This document shows, in pieces, positions 15,195 to 23,816 of a stretch of 25,244 nt of DNA; the stretch's first letter is position 1; each line of letters starts with the position of its first letter. The notes below the pieces were generated by a model. The model searched no databases. It had not been told where the DNA came from and saw only the letters and a list, made by a program, of their open reading frames with translations. A program made the position numbers and the translations under genes. The stretch is from an uncultured Clostridia bacterium. GTDB taxonomy: Bacteria > Bacillota > Clostridia > TANB77 > CAG-508. The DNA lies in contig CANRQH010000010.1 of assembly GCA_947632745.1 (NCBI GenBank), forward strand, positions 1-25,244, written 5' to 3'.

Positions 15195-16132
15195 ATGATT
15201 AAAGAAGTTTTAGAATATTTACCTAAATGTATAAAAAACGAAATAGAAAATTTTATAAATAAAAGCAAAATAGAAAATTCCTATGAAATAAATAATAAAA
15301 GCATAGAAGATGAAGTAGAAGAAATAAGGCTTAGAATAGATAAAAATCTAAGCCTTAAAATTGGACAAGAATTAATTTTGATAAATCATAGAGTAAGTAA
15401 AGAAGAGCTTGCAGAAAGCTTTGAAAATATATGTGAAAAATCAATATATTCGTACACAAAGCAAATTTCAGAGGGATTTATAACAATAAAAGGAGGAAAC
15501 AGAGTAGGTTTAACAGGAAGCTGTGTTATAGAAAATGAAAAAGTAATAAATATAAATAATATATCTAGTTTAAATTTTAGAATAGCAAGACAAGTAAAAG
15601 ATGCATCAATACCACTTTTAAAATATGTAATAGATATACAAAATAATTCAATTTATAATACATTAATTGCATCTCCTCCGGGTGCTGGAAAGACAACAAT
15701 TTTAAGAGATTTAATAAGAAAAATATCTAATCGGAATTCCAGAAATAAATTTTAAAGCAAAAACTTGTGGGGTAGTGGACGAAAGAGGAGAAATTGCAGC
15801 AATGTATAAAGGTGTGCCACAAAATGATGTTGGAGATTTTACAGATGTAATAGATAATGTTCCAAAGCCAATAGGAATTAATATGTTAGTAAGGTCAATG
15901 GCACCAGAAGTTATAGCTTGTGATGAAATAGGAAGTATAGAAGATATTAAAGCAATAGAAAATTTAGTATGCAAACGGGGTAAAAGGAATTTTTACAGCC
16001 CATGCAGGTTCAACCAAAGAATTATTTCAAAATGAAAATTTAAGAAATATCATCGAAAATAAAATAATAAAAAGAGTAATAATACTAGATTCCCAATCTA
16101 AGGGGAAAATAAAAGAAGTAATAGAAAACTAA
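15195..16132 (+). CDS. spoIIIAA: SpoIIIAA secretion ATPase, read through two +1 shifts
   Basis: SpoIIIAA is the ATPase of the mother-cell SpoIIIA complex, related to type II/IV secretion ATPases. ATG 15195 is chosen over GTG 15171 because AAGGGG (15181-15186) precedes it. Walker A is SPPGAGKTT (Lys166), followed by VVDERGEIA and the Walker B VIACDEIG. The coding sequence is interrupted twice: at 15732 and 15976 an in-frame CGG appears, and the family sequence continues only after skipping its C (KISN-GIPEINF and VCK-GVKGIFTAHAGSTKE). With both skips the product is 311 residues, close to the 307 of Bacillus subtilis, and both restored residues are glycines expected in the family. Without a skip it would stop at 15755. 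It could instead be a pseudogene, but see the same pattern in three more genes. Confidence 0.85.
15732..15735 (+). other. Putative +1 frameshift site CGGA (spoIIIAA, first)
   Basis: In-frame codon 180 is CGG after AAT. Skipping C15732 gives GGA (Gly) and restores the frame to the next site. Zero frame ends 7 codons later at 15755. Confidence 0.7.
15976..15979 (+). other. Putative +1 frameshift site CGGG (spoIIIAA, second)
   Basis: After the first shift, CGG at 15976 is again in frame, after AAA. Skipping C15976 gives GGG (Gly) and the conserved GIFTAHAGS stretch. The unshifted frame stops at 16035. Confidence 0.7.
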
Positions 16133-16256
16133 ATATATTCAATAATTTATATGTCATAAAAAATATTCAATTTAATATTCATATAGTTTTAAAAAATTAT
16201 AAAATTTAGTTCTAAAATATAAAAATTCAGTATATACATATATAAGAGGTGTATAA

Positions 16257-16775
16257 ATGGAACTTTTAAGATATGTTTTTCTTATTGCAGTACTTTTGGG
16301 AAGTACAAGCATTGGCTTTTTACTTTCAAAAGGATATAAATATAGAGTAATAGAATTAAGATGTTTATCAAATTTAATAAATATTTTGCAAAATAAAATT
16401 AAATTTACACATAAGCCATTACAAGAGGTTTTAGAAGAAATTTCAAATATAGAAACAAATACAAGAATTACACAAATATTTTATAAAACATCACAAAATT
16501 TGGAAAAAGATAATTGCCAAGAAGCATTAAATAAAGCAATTACAGAAGAAAAATTCTTCTTGAATTTAAAAACAGAAGATATAGAATTATTAAAAACCTT
16601 GGGAGCGGTCTTAGGTAAAACAGATGTAGAAGGACAAATGAGCGAAATAAATCAATTTAATATTTTATTAAATAATCAAATAAAAAAAGCAGAACAGGAA
16701 CATAACAAAAATGATAAAATGTGCAAAAGTTTGGGGACGATAATAGGTCTTGCAATTGTAATAATTTTATTTTAG
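16257..16775 (+). CDS. spoIIIAB: SpoIIIAB
   Basis: This 172-residue protein has an N-terminal membrane helix (residues 4-23), a helical GspF-like middle domain and a C-terminal membrane helix (TIIGLAIVIILF). Length equals the family norm (about 171). Motifs include the LGAVLGKTDVEGQ region typical of SpoIIIAB. In the family it is a membrane partner of SpoIIIAA, comparable to type II secretion GspF. AGAGGTG precedes the ATG. It is second in the operon. Confidence 0.93.
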   Translation: MELLRYVFLIAVLLGSTSIGFLLSKGYKYRVIELRCLSNLINILQNKIKFTHKPLQEVLEEISNIETNTRITQIFYKTSQNLEKDNCQEALNKAITEEKFFLNLKTEDIELLKTLGAVLGKTDVEGQMSEINQFNILLNNQIKKAEQEHNKNDKMCKSLGTIIGLAIVIILF

Positions 16776-16838
16776 GAGAAATGTTGAAAAATAATTGTCC
16801 AACCAGATTTGTGCCTTGGGAAGGAATGAGATTATAAA

Positions 16839-17033
16839 ATGAATGTTGATTTGTTGTTTAAAATAGCTGCAGTTGGAATTTTAGTTGCTGTTTTGCATCA
16901 GGTATTATGTAGGGCAGGACGTGAAGAACAAGCAATGATGACAACTCTTGCAGGACTTATTATAGTTCTTACTTTAGTTATAAAAGAAATAAGTTCATTA
17001 TTTGATACAGTAAGAAGCTTATTCGGCTTGTAG
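16839..17033 (+). CDS. spoIIIAC: SpoIIIAC
   Basis: This 64-residue protein consists of two hydrophobic helices (about 5-22 and 33-50) and a short tail, with the conserved sequence between helices containing GREEQAMMTTLAG. Size and position between AB and AD fit SpoIIIAC, an inner-membrane subunit of the mother-cell complex. It uses the GGAAGGAATGAGATTA leader motif. Confidence 0.93.
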   Translation: MNVDLLFKIAAVGILVAVLHQVLCRAGREEQAMMTTLAGLIIVLTLVIKEISSLFDTVRSLFGL

Positions 17034-17108
17034 TACTATAAAAATAAAAGTTAAATAATATTCAAAATTGGAAATTATTTATCATCATAGGAAAGAATGT
17101 GATTTAAA

Positions 17109-17501
17109 ATGGATGATGTAATAAAGATTATTGGAATTGGTCTTATTGCATTAATACTTATTATAATTATTAAGCAATATAGACCAGAGTTTGCTTTATA
17201 CATATCATTGATTGCAGGAGTTTTGATTTTATATTTAGCTTTAGATGAAATATCGAATATTATAAATCTATTAAAAAACATCACTCAAAAATCTGGAATT
17301 AATAGTGAATTTTTAGGTATTTTGCTTAAAATGACAGGAATTGCTTTTTTGGCTGAGTTTGCAATTAGTATATGTAAAGATGCAGGAGAAGGAGCTATTG
17401 CAAGCAAAGTAGAACTAGGAAGTAAGGCAATAATTGTTTCTATGTCAATACCAATTGTTTATAATTTGTTAGAAGTAATTTTGAAAGTTCTGCCAGCATA
17501 A
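17109..17501 (+). CDS. spoIIIAD: SpoIIIAD
   Basis: This 130-residue membrane protein is related to SpoIIIAC but longer: helices at about 5-20, 28-50, 70-92 and the C-terminal IIVSMSIPIVYNLLEVILKVLPA. The conserved GIAFLAEFAISICKDAGE region is present. Normal family length. It follows AC by 75 bases and has the GAATGTGATT leader. Confidence 0.93.
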   Translation: MDDVIKIIGIGLIALILIIIIKQYRPEFALYISLIAGVLILYLALDEISNIINLLKNITQKSGINSEFLGILLKMTGIAFLAEFAISICKDAGEGAIASKVELGSKAIIVSMSIPIVYNLLEVILKVLPA

Positions 17502-17562
17502 TTTGAAAAGATTTATAAAAATGATATAGAAAATAAGTTCTGATTATAAAAGGAGTTTATAA

Positions 17563-18775
17563 ATGAAAAAAGGGTGGTACATATATGTAATAATAATTTT
17601 TATAATTTTAATTCCAAAGGTTACTTATGCTGAAAATAAATTAAATTCTCAAAATAATTCTATAAATATTGGAAATACAACTGAAGATGTAATAGACACA
17701 GAGGCTATTTTCGAAGAACAAGAATCAAATTTTGGGATAAAAGATTTTTTAAATGAAACAAATAAATATGTACCAGATTATTTTAAAGATTTGAATATTT
17801 CTAAAATATTTAGTGATGCAACTTCGGGAAAAATTAATAATAAAGATATTTTGAAAAAAATACTTTCTTTACTTGGAGTAGAAATAACAAACACATTAAA
17901 AATACTTATAAATATTTTAGTAATAGTTTTAATACATAGTTTATTAAAGGCAATAACAGACAGTTTAGAAAGCACGAATGTTTCTAAAATTGTATATTAT
18001 GTCCAATACATATTAATTGTAACTGTAATTATGGCAAGTTTTTCAGATATATTAAAAAATATAACAAATACAATAGAAGACTTAGTTGGATTTTCAGCAG
18101 TTCTGATTCCACTTTTAATTACTCTTATGATTTTTACACGGCAGTATAGCAACAACAACAGCTTTAGAACCAATATTACTTTTTTTAATAGAATTTATAG
18201 GAAGTTTAATAAAAAATCTTATAATGCCAGTTGTTTCTATAATAGTAGTATTGGTAATAGTTTCTAAAATAACAGACAGAGTACAAGTAAGCAAATTATC
18301 AAAGTTTATGCAGTCAAGTATTGTATGGTTTTTAGGGATAATACTTACAGTATTTATAGGAGCACTTTCATTAGAAGGTACGTTAACTTCAAGCGTTGAC
18401 GGAATAACAGCTAAAACAACAAAAGCAGCAGTAAGTACATTAATACCAGTTGTTGGAAAAGTTTTAGGTGATGGAGTAGATAGCATATTAGGTTGTGGAG
18501 TTATTTTAAAAAATGCAGTTGGAATAGTTGGAGTTATTATAATTATTGGAATATGTTTAATGCCTATAATAAGACTTACAACTTTTAGCATAATGTATTC
18601 TTTAGCATCTAGTGTAATAGAACCATTAGCAGATGAAAAAATTGTAAAGTTACTAGATGAAATGAGTGGAGTGTTCAAACTACTTCTTGCAATAGTGTGC
18701 TCTGTTTCTGTATTACTAATTATAGGAATAACTCTAGTAATAAAAATTTCTAATAGTGGGATGATGTACAGATGA
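17563..18775 (+). CDS. spoIIIAE: SpoIIIAE membrane channel subunit, read through one +1 shift
   Basis: SpoIIIAE is the large polytopic membrane subunit of the SpoIIIA complex. A signal peptide is visible (positively charged start, hydrophobic core, cleavage near VTYA/EN around residue 23), followed by a soluble segment and then multiple hydrophobic helices from about residue 100. At codon 193 the frame meets CGG (18139-18141). Skipping C18139 gives FTGSIATTTALEPILLFL and a continuous membrane protein to the stop at 18773. With the skip the length is 403 residues, against 399 in Bacillus subtilis. The unshifted frame loses hydrophobicity and stops at 18267. It ends in ATGA overlap with spoIIIAF. 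Confidence 0.87.
18139..18142 (+). other. Putative +1 frameshift site CGGC (spoIIIAE)
   Basis: In-frame CGG follows ACA. Skipping the C gives GGC (Gly) and restores the membrane-helix frame. The fourth base here is C, so the pattern is not confined to CGGA. Confidence 0.7.
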
Positions 18776-19344
18776 TAGAATTTTTAAGTAATTGGGTTCA
18801 ACAAATAGCACTTTCAGTAATAATAGTTAGTATATTTGAATTAATACTTCCAAAAGGAAATTTAAAAAAATACATAAAAGTAATTTTAGGGGTGTATGTT
18901 GTATTTTGCTTAATTTCTCCATTTGTTGATAGTCAAGCTTTATATAAATTACAAGATATAGATTTGGGTAGTTATGTAGAAGATAAGACAAAAAATATAC
19001 AAAGTGAAGATAATAATGTAAACCAAGAAAGCATGGACTTAAGGCTTAGTCAATTATATATTGAGCAATTAGAAAAAGATATTGAAAAGAAAGTCGAATC
19101 AAACGGATATAAGATGGTAAAATGCAATATTGATGCAGACCTTAAATCATCTAGCGATAATCCGGGAATTCATAAAATTGATTTAACTTTAAGCAAAAAT
19201 AATATTAACATTGAGGATATTAATATAAACACAAAAAAAATAGGTAGCGATGAACAAATAGATAATAATACGGAAAATTTAAAAGAAAGTATAGCAAAGA
19301 CTTATGAGATAAGTAAAGATATAATAACTATTAAATTAAAATAA
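18772..19344 (+). CDS. spoIIIAF: SpoIIIAF
   Basis: This 190-residue protein begins with two membrane helices (about 12-27 and 34-51, with ILPKGNLKKYIKVILGVYV between and in the second), followed by a soluble charged domain that ends in a ring-building-type alpha/beta segment (KTYEISKDIITIKLK). This is the SpoIIIAF layout. ATG overlaps the spoIIIAE stop (ATGA), indicating translational coupling. Confidence 0.9.
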   Translation: MIEFLSNWVQQIALSVIIVSIFELILPKGNLKKYIKVILGVYVVFCLISPFVDSQALYKLQDIDLGSYVEDKTKNIQSEDNNVNQESMDLRLSQLYIEQLEKDIEKKVESNGYKMVKCNIDADLKSSSDNPGIHKIDLTLSKNNINIEDININTKKIGSDEQIDNNTENLKESIAKTYEISKDIITIKLK

Positions 19345-19410
19345 AAATGAGGCTTAAAGGTTGTAATTATTTTCTAACAAGATTTTGCCTTAGGAAGGAA
19401 TAAGATAAAT

Positions 19411-20010
19411 ATGAGTAATTTTTTAAGTAAATTAACTTCAAAAAATACAGAAACAAAAAACAAAAAGAAAATAGAAAATATAGTTTTCCTTATAATAATA
19501 CTTGTAATTACTATTTTCATAATAAATTCAATTTGGAAAGAAGATAAAAAAGCAGAAAAAGAAGAAACAAAAGAAACTATGTTTAATCAAGTTTTAACAA
19601 ATAATAGTGAAGAAATATCCAAAAGTGATTTAGAAGAAAAGTTAGAAGACATTTTAAGTACAATAAAAAATGTAGGAGATGTAAGTGTATTTATAAACTA
19701 TTCCGAAAGTAGTAAATTAGAGCCATTATATGATGAAACAACAACAACAAGTAGTACAGAAGAGGGGGATTCTTCAGGTGGGACAAGAAATATAACAGAA
19801 ACAGAAACACAAAAAGATGTTGTTTTTTCAGAAAACTCTGGAGAGAAAAATCCAGTAACTCAAAAAACCACAATGCCAGTAATACAAGGAGCAATAGTTA
19901 CAGCAAAAGGTGCAAGTGATGCAACTGTTAAAACTAATATTATAAATGCTGTTGAAGCAGTAACAGGACTAACTATAGATAAAATTCAAGTATTTGAAAA
20001 AGCAGAATAA
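19411..20010 (+). CDS. spoIIIAG: SpoIIIAG
   Basis: This 199-residue protein has a single N-terminal membrane anchor (about residues 24-45, IVFLIIILVITIFIINSIW) and an intermembrane domain with the ring-building motif ending in the conserved VIQGAIVTAKGASD and AVEAVTGL. A Ser/Thr-rich disordered loop sits at about residues 110-145, as in the family. SpoIIIAG forms the large ring of the feeding-tube apparatus. Its stop overlaps the next ATG by one base (TAATG). Confidence 0.94.
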   Translation: MSNFLSKLTSKNTETKNKKKIENIVFLIIILVITIFIINSIWKEDKKAEKEETKETMFNQVLTNNSEEISKSDLEEKLEDILSTIKNVGDVSVFINYSESSKLEPLYDETTTTSSTEEGDSSGGTRNITETETQKDVVFSENSGEKNPVTQKTTMPVIQGAIVTAKGASDATVKTNIINAVEAVTGLTIDKIQVFEKAE

Positions 20011-20783
20011 TGGTAAAAAAATTTTTGAAAGGAATAAAATTGGAAATGGAAAGAGAAAATATTTTTAAAAAATTTTTTAGAAAAACGGAAGGTTCAGCAA
20101 AAAAAATAAAGAAAAGTGAAATTGCAATATATGCTATTGCTTTAATGCTTGTTACAGCTGGCTATTATAATTATTCAACATTTAATAAAAATACTGAGGA
20201 AACATATTCGGAAGATGTATCCCAAATAAATGAGCAATATGCAAATGTTGGTGATGCAGTCTTAGTAAGTAATAATGACAGCCAAAATGAAAACAATAGC
20301 AATGATACTGATACAAATTCTTTAGTTAGTAATGAAAATGTGGAAAATGAAAATATTGTAGATAACCAAACCGAAGTAAATACTACAGAACATCAAGAAG
20401 TACAGCAAGTAAATACTGAAGTAACAGTAGACGAATCCGACTATTATGCAAGTTCAAAGCTTGAAAGAGATAAAATGTATGCAGAAATGATATCAACTTA
20501 TGAGCAAATATTAAATAACACAAATGTAACAGAGGCGCAAAAAACGATTGCAACTCAAGAAATTGCTAAAATAAATAATAATAAAAATGCAATAATGATT
20601 TGCGAGAATTTAATTTTAACAAAAGGTTTTAAAAATTGTGTCATTTTAATAAATGATGCAAGTATAAATATTGTTACAAATATTGAAGGAGGCTTAACAA
20701 CAGATGCTGTAGCTAAGATTCAAAATATAGTGTCAAGAGAATTAAAAACAGAAATAGAAAATATACATATTACTGAAAAGTAA
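20010..20783 (+). CDS. spoIIIAH: SpoIIIAH
   Basis: This 257-residue protein has a basic N-terminus, a membrane helix (about 34-50, IAIYAIALMLVTAGYYN), a long Asn/Glu-rich linker and a C-terminal EscJ-like ring domain (about 145-255; YYASSKLERDKMYAEMISTYEQILN, then GFKNCVILINDASINIV). In Bacillus it binds forespore SpoIIQ across the intermembrane space; the SpoIIQ counterpart is not in this window. The linker is longer and more acidic than in Bacillus. Confidence 0.94.
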   Translation: MVKKFLKGIKLEMERENIFKKFFRKTEGSAKKIKKSEIAIYAIALMLVTAGYYNYSTFNKNTEETYSEDVSQINEQYANVGDAVLVSNNDSQNENNSNDTDTNSLVSNENVENENIVDNQTEVNTTEHQEVQQVNTEVTVDESDYYASSKLERDKMYAEMISTYEQILNNTNVTEAQKTIATQEIAKINNNKNAIMICENLILTKGFKNCVILINDASINIVTNIEGGLTTDAVAKIQNIVSRELKTEIENIHITEK

Positions 20784-20794
20784 AACATAAAATG

Positions 20795-20824
20795 GAAATG
20801 GGGACAAACTCCATTTCTTTTTTT
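20795..20824 (+). terminator. Terminator of the spoIIIA operon
   Basis: GAAATGG (20795-20801) and CCATTTC (20811-20817) enclose a 9-base loop and are followed by seven T. Confidence 0.85.
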
Positions 20825-20967
20825 GACCATGTTCAAATTTTCTCAATTTTCAATTTACTATTCCATATACAAAACGGTCAAAAAAGGACGTCCTAAATAG
20901 ATTTTTTAAAAAATATTACAGTTTTATTACAACAAAATTAATTTTATATTACAATAGAAGAAACTTG

Positions 20968-20996
20968 TTGATTTTTGAAAAAAAAAGATGTAAAAT
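20968..20996 (+). promoter_or_regulatory. Probable promoter of the Tad/Cpa cluster
   Basis: TTGATT (20968-20973), 17-base A-rich spacer, TAAAAT (20991-20996). The rest of the spacer between spoIIIAH and this gene (20825-20967) holds only the short palindrome AGGACGTCCT near 20886. Confidence 0.5.
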
Positions 20997-21043
20997 GAAA
21001 AAAGATACGTAAATAATTAGAAAAAAAAGAGGAGGAATGAGCA

Positions 21044-22153
21044 ATGGCATCAAATCCAATGCAAAGACAAGCAAGAAATTATTTTTTATTAGGAATGGCG
21101 GTAACTGTAATAATAGCCGCAATTATAGTTGTTTTACTATTTATGCAAGTAAAAAAATTAAATGAACAAATACAAGCTGAACAAGCAGCAACAAAAACAG
21201 TATATGTATTAACTCAGGATGTTAAGTCAGGACAAGTATTAACATCTGATATGTTTAAATTAGAAACAGTAAAATCCACAGGAGTTCCAATGGATGCAAC
21301 AAGTGATGTAATGACTTTATTACAAAATTATTCATTATGTGATAAATCAGGAAATAATATATATGTAGAAGCAGATGGCTCTCTTTATATGATGGTAGAT
21401 AATTCAAAAGTAACTGTTTATAGAGAAGAAACGACAGACAGCTATTATACACAAAGTACAAATGGAGAAAAAACATACATAGAAACAGCTCAAAAATCAA
21501 TTATTGCAAAAGTAGATATGAAAGCTAATACTGTAATAACTAATTCATTAATTTCAAGAGCAGATGAGCTTGAAACAGATGATGTTAGAAAACAAGAGTA
21601 TAATATGTTAGTTTTACCAATAGATTTAATGACTGGAGATTATGTTGATGTTAGATTTTTACTTCCAAGTGGTCAGGACTTCATAGTTGTTTCTAAAAAA
21701 AGTGTTACAATTCCTGAAGTAAATGGTGAGTATTTATCAAATACAATACAAATGAATCTATCTGAAGAAGAAATATTATCTTTATCTTGTGCAATGGTTG
21801 AAGCATATAGAATGAATTCTTCTAAACTATATGTAACAAAATATACTCAAGCAGGTTTACAAGAAGCTGCAATACCAAATTATGTTGTTAATAGTGAAGT
21901 TGCAAATGAAATAGATGCAGATCCAAATATAGTTGCAGAAGCAAGAAAGGCATTAAGTGAAAGATATACAGATTCTGCAAAAAGTTTAAGAAATAACTAT
22001 ATAAATGGAGCTATTTCAAACTATGGAGATTCAGAAAACTTACCAATTAAAATGGAAGAAAGTATAACTTCTTCTCAAGAGTCAAGACAACAATATTTAC
22101 AATCACTAACAGGAGGAACAGTTACTACAACAGAGACTGAACAACAACAATAA
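21044..22153 (+). CDS. cpaB: CpaB/RcpC-like Flp pilus assembly protein
   Basis: This 369-residue protein has an N-terminal membrane helix (about 13-36, LGMAVTVIIAAIIVVLLFM), a short coiled-coil stretch and a SAF domain beginning TVYVLTQDVKSGQVLTSDMF. A second strand set follows (KVDMKANTVITNSLI and LPIDLMTGDYVDVRFLLPSG), which is the CpaB/RcpC arrangement. In Tad/Flp systems CpaB is a periplasmic or extracytoplasmic assembly factor; in Gram-positives its task is less clear. The C-terminus is Thr/Gln-rich and probably flexible. It is preceded by AGAGGAGGAATGAGCA and opens the cluster. Confidence 0.85.
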   Translation: MASNPMQRQARNYFLLGMAVTVIIAAIIVVLLFMQVKKLNEQIQAEQAATKTVYVLTQDVKSGQVLTSDMFKLETVKSTGVPMDATSDVMTLLQNYSLCDKSGNNIYVEADGSLYMMVDNSKVTVYREETTDSYYTQSTNGEKTYIETAQKSIIAKVDMKANTVITNSLISRADELETDDVRKQEYNMLVLPIDLMTGDYVDVRFLLPSGQDFIVVSKKSVTIPEVNGEYLSNTIQMNLSEEEILSLSCAMVEAYRMNSSKLYVTKYTQAGLQEAAIPNYVVNSEVANEIDADPNIVAEARKALSERYTDSAKSLRNNYINGAISNYGDSENLPIKMEESITSSQESRQQYLQSLTGGTVTTTETEQQQ

Positions 22154-22175
22154 AAACACAATGAAAGGATAAAGT

Positions 22176-22899
22176 ATGAAAAAAATAGGGTTTATAGGGG
22201 CATATGACAAAGCAAACTTTTTAGTATATTTATCTAAAATATTAGCTATTCTTGGTTATAGAGTTTTAGTAGTAGATTCTAGTGATGTACAAAAAATAAA
22301 ATACATTGTACCATCTATACATCCAACAAAATCATATATAACGACATTTGAAGATGTAGATTTTGCAGTTGGATTTGATACATGGGAACGGAGTAGAAAG
22401 ATATTTGGGTTTAACATATGATACAAATGATGAAGAAGATGATAAAGATAATAACAGTGAAAATAAAGACCCATATGATTATGTTCTTATAGATGTAGAC
22501 AGTGGTGAAAAACTAGAAACTTTCGATATAAAAAATGCAGAAAAAAATTATTTTGTAACTACATTTGACATGTATTCCTTAAAGAAAGGAATGAATATCT
22601 TTCAAAATTTACAAGAGCCAATAACATTAACCAAAATATTATTCTCTTATCAATCTTCTAAAGTTGAAGAAGAATATTTAAATTTTATTTCAATGCCATA
22701 TAAAATTAATTGGAATGAATATAATTTATATTTTAAAATTTTAGGAGAGGATAATAGAGTATTTGAAGATAATCAAAGAATTGAAAAAATAAGATTTAGA
22801 AGATTGAGCCCTGATTTTAAGAGTACGCTTAGCTATGTCGTACAAGACATTAATAAATCAGAAAGTATGATGAAAATAAAAAAAGCAATGAAAGATTGA
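22176..22899 (+). CDS. CpaE/ParA-fold-like protein 1, read through one +1 shift
   Basis: This protein starts with a ParA-like first strand (KKIGFIGAYDKANFLVYLSKILAILGYRVLVVDSS) but lacks the Walker A lysines and glycines, and has YDYVLIDVDSG in place of the Walker B/switch region. It is thus probably a non-hydrolysing SIMIBI-fold partner in Tad assembly. At codon 72 the frame reads CGG (22389-22391). Skipping C22389 gives FDTWEGVERYLGLTYDT and continues to the stop at 22897-22899, for 240 residues. Unshifted, it would stop at 22421 after 81 residues. The downstream half has no start codon with a ribosome binding site of its own. It could also be two gene fragments if the C is a real mutation. 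Confidence 0.7.
22389..22392 (+). other. Putative +1 frameshift site CGGA (CpaE-like gene)
   Basis: In-frame CGG follows GAA. Skipping the C gives GGA (Gly) and merges the two overlapping halves. Confidence 0.65.
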
Positions 22900-22911
22900 G
22901 GTGAAAAAAAC

Positions 22912-23772
22912 ATGTCAATTATAACATTTTGGAACGGAACAGATGACGAAGTAGGAAATACAACTAGCTGTATGGCTTTTGCCACGCAAGTAGCAATTGA
23001 GCATAATATAAAAGTATTACTTTTGTCTACATCTCTAAATGATAGTTTAATAAAAGATAGTTTTTGGCAAGAAAATAGAAGAAAATCTTTTGGACTTTTT
23101 GCAGATAATCGAAGTAAAATTATAGAAAACAATGGATTAGAAGGATTGGAAAGAGTAATAAGAAGCAATAGAATCACACCAGAAATGATAAAAGATTATA
23201 CAAAAGTTGTGTTAAAAAACAGGCTAGAAATTTTACTAGGTTTAGAAGGAGACGGAGAAACACAAAAAAAACAATATTCAATGACACAAGAATCATATCC
23301 AGAAATAATGGAATTAGCAGATCGTTATTATGATATGGTTATAGTGGATTTAGATAAAAACATAAAAAGTTCAACAAGATTAGAGATATTACAAAAATCA
23401 CATATAATAGTAGCTATGACGTCACAAAAGATAAAATCAATACAAAAAATAGATGAATTGATAAAACAAAACAATAGTATATTAAATGAAGAAAATACAG
23501 TAATGGCAATTGGCAAATATATGGACAATACAAGATATAATGCAAAAAATATAACAAGAGGTATACTTAGAAAAAGAGACATAATAAATACAATACCATA
23601 TAATAATTTATTATTTGAGGCAACTCAAGAAGGAAAAATTGTAGATTTATATTTCAATTTTATAAGACTAAGAGAAAAAGATGAAAACTATTATTTTGTA
23701 AAAGAAATAAAAAGGTTATATGCCGATATAAAGGGCAGAATAGAAATGCTACAAATGCAAAGAAAAATATAG
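22912..23772 (+). CDS. CpaE/ParA-like protein 2
   Basis: This 286-residue protein begins SIITFWNGTDDEVGNTTSCM, a deviant version of the ParA KGGVGKTT loop in which the lysines are lost but the GNTTS end is kept. YDMVIVDLDKNIKSSTRLE matches the ParA Walker B and effector region, and SHIIVAMTSQKIKSIQKIDEL the next strand and helix. This pattern is usual for the CpaE/TadZ-like proteins of Clostridial Tad clusters. ATPase activity is doubtful. It starts 12 bases after the preceding gene, with GAGGTGAAAAAAACATG as start region. No frameshift is needed. Confidence 0.75.
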   Translation: MSIITFWNGTDDEVGNTTSCMAFATQVAIEHNIKVLLLSTSLNDSLIKDSFWQENRRKSFGLFADNRSKIIENNGLEGLERVIRSNRITPEMIKDYTKVVLKNRLEILLGLEGDGETQKKQYSMTQESYPEIMELADRYYDMVIVDLDKNIKSSTRLEILQKSHIIVAMTSQKIKSIQKIDELIKQNNSILNEENTVMAIGKYMDNTRYNAKNITRGILRKRDIINTIPYNNLLFEATQEGKIVDLYFNFIRLREKDENYYFVKEIKRLYADIKGRIEMLQMQRKI

Positions 23773-23816
23773 CTTTAAGGTAAAGATACACAAGTTTTCT
23801 TTTAGGAGGAAAAACA

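Noticed and set aside
18115..18678. 187-codon - strand open frame opposite spoIIIAE
   Set aside because: It is antisense to the membrane-protein frame and its composition follows from it.
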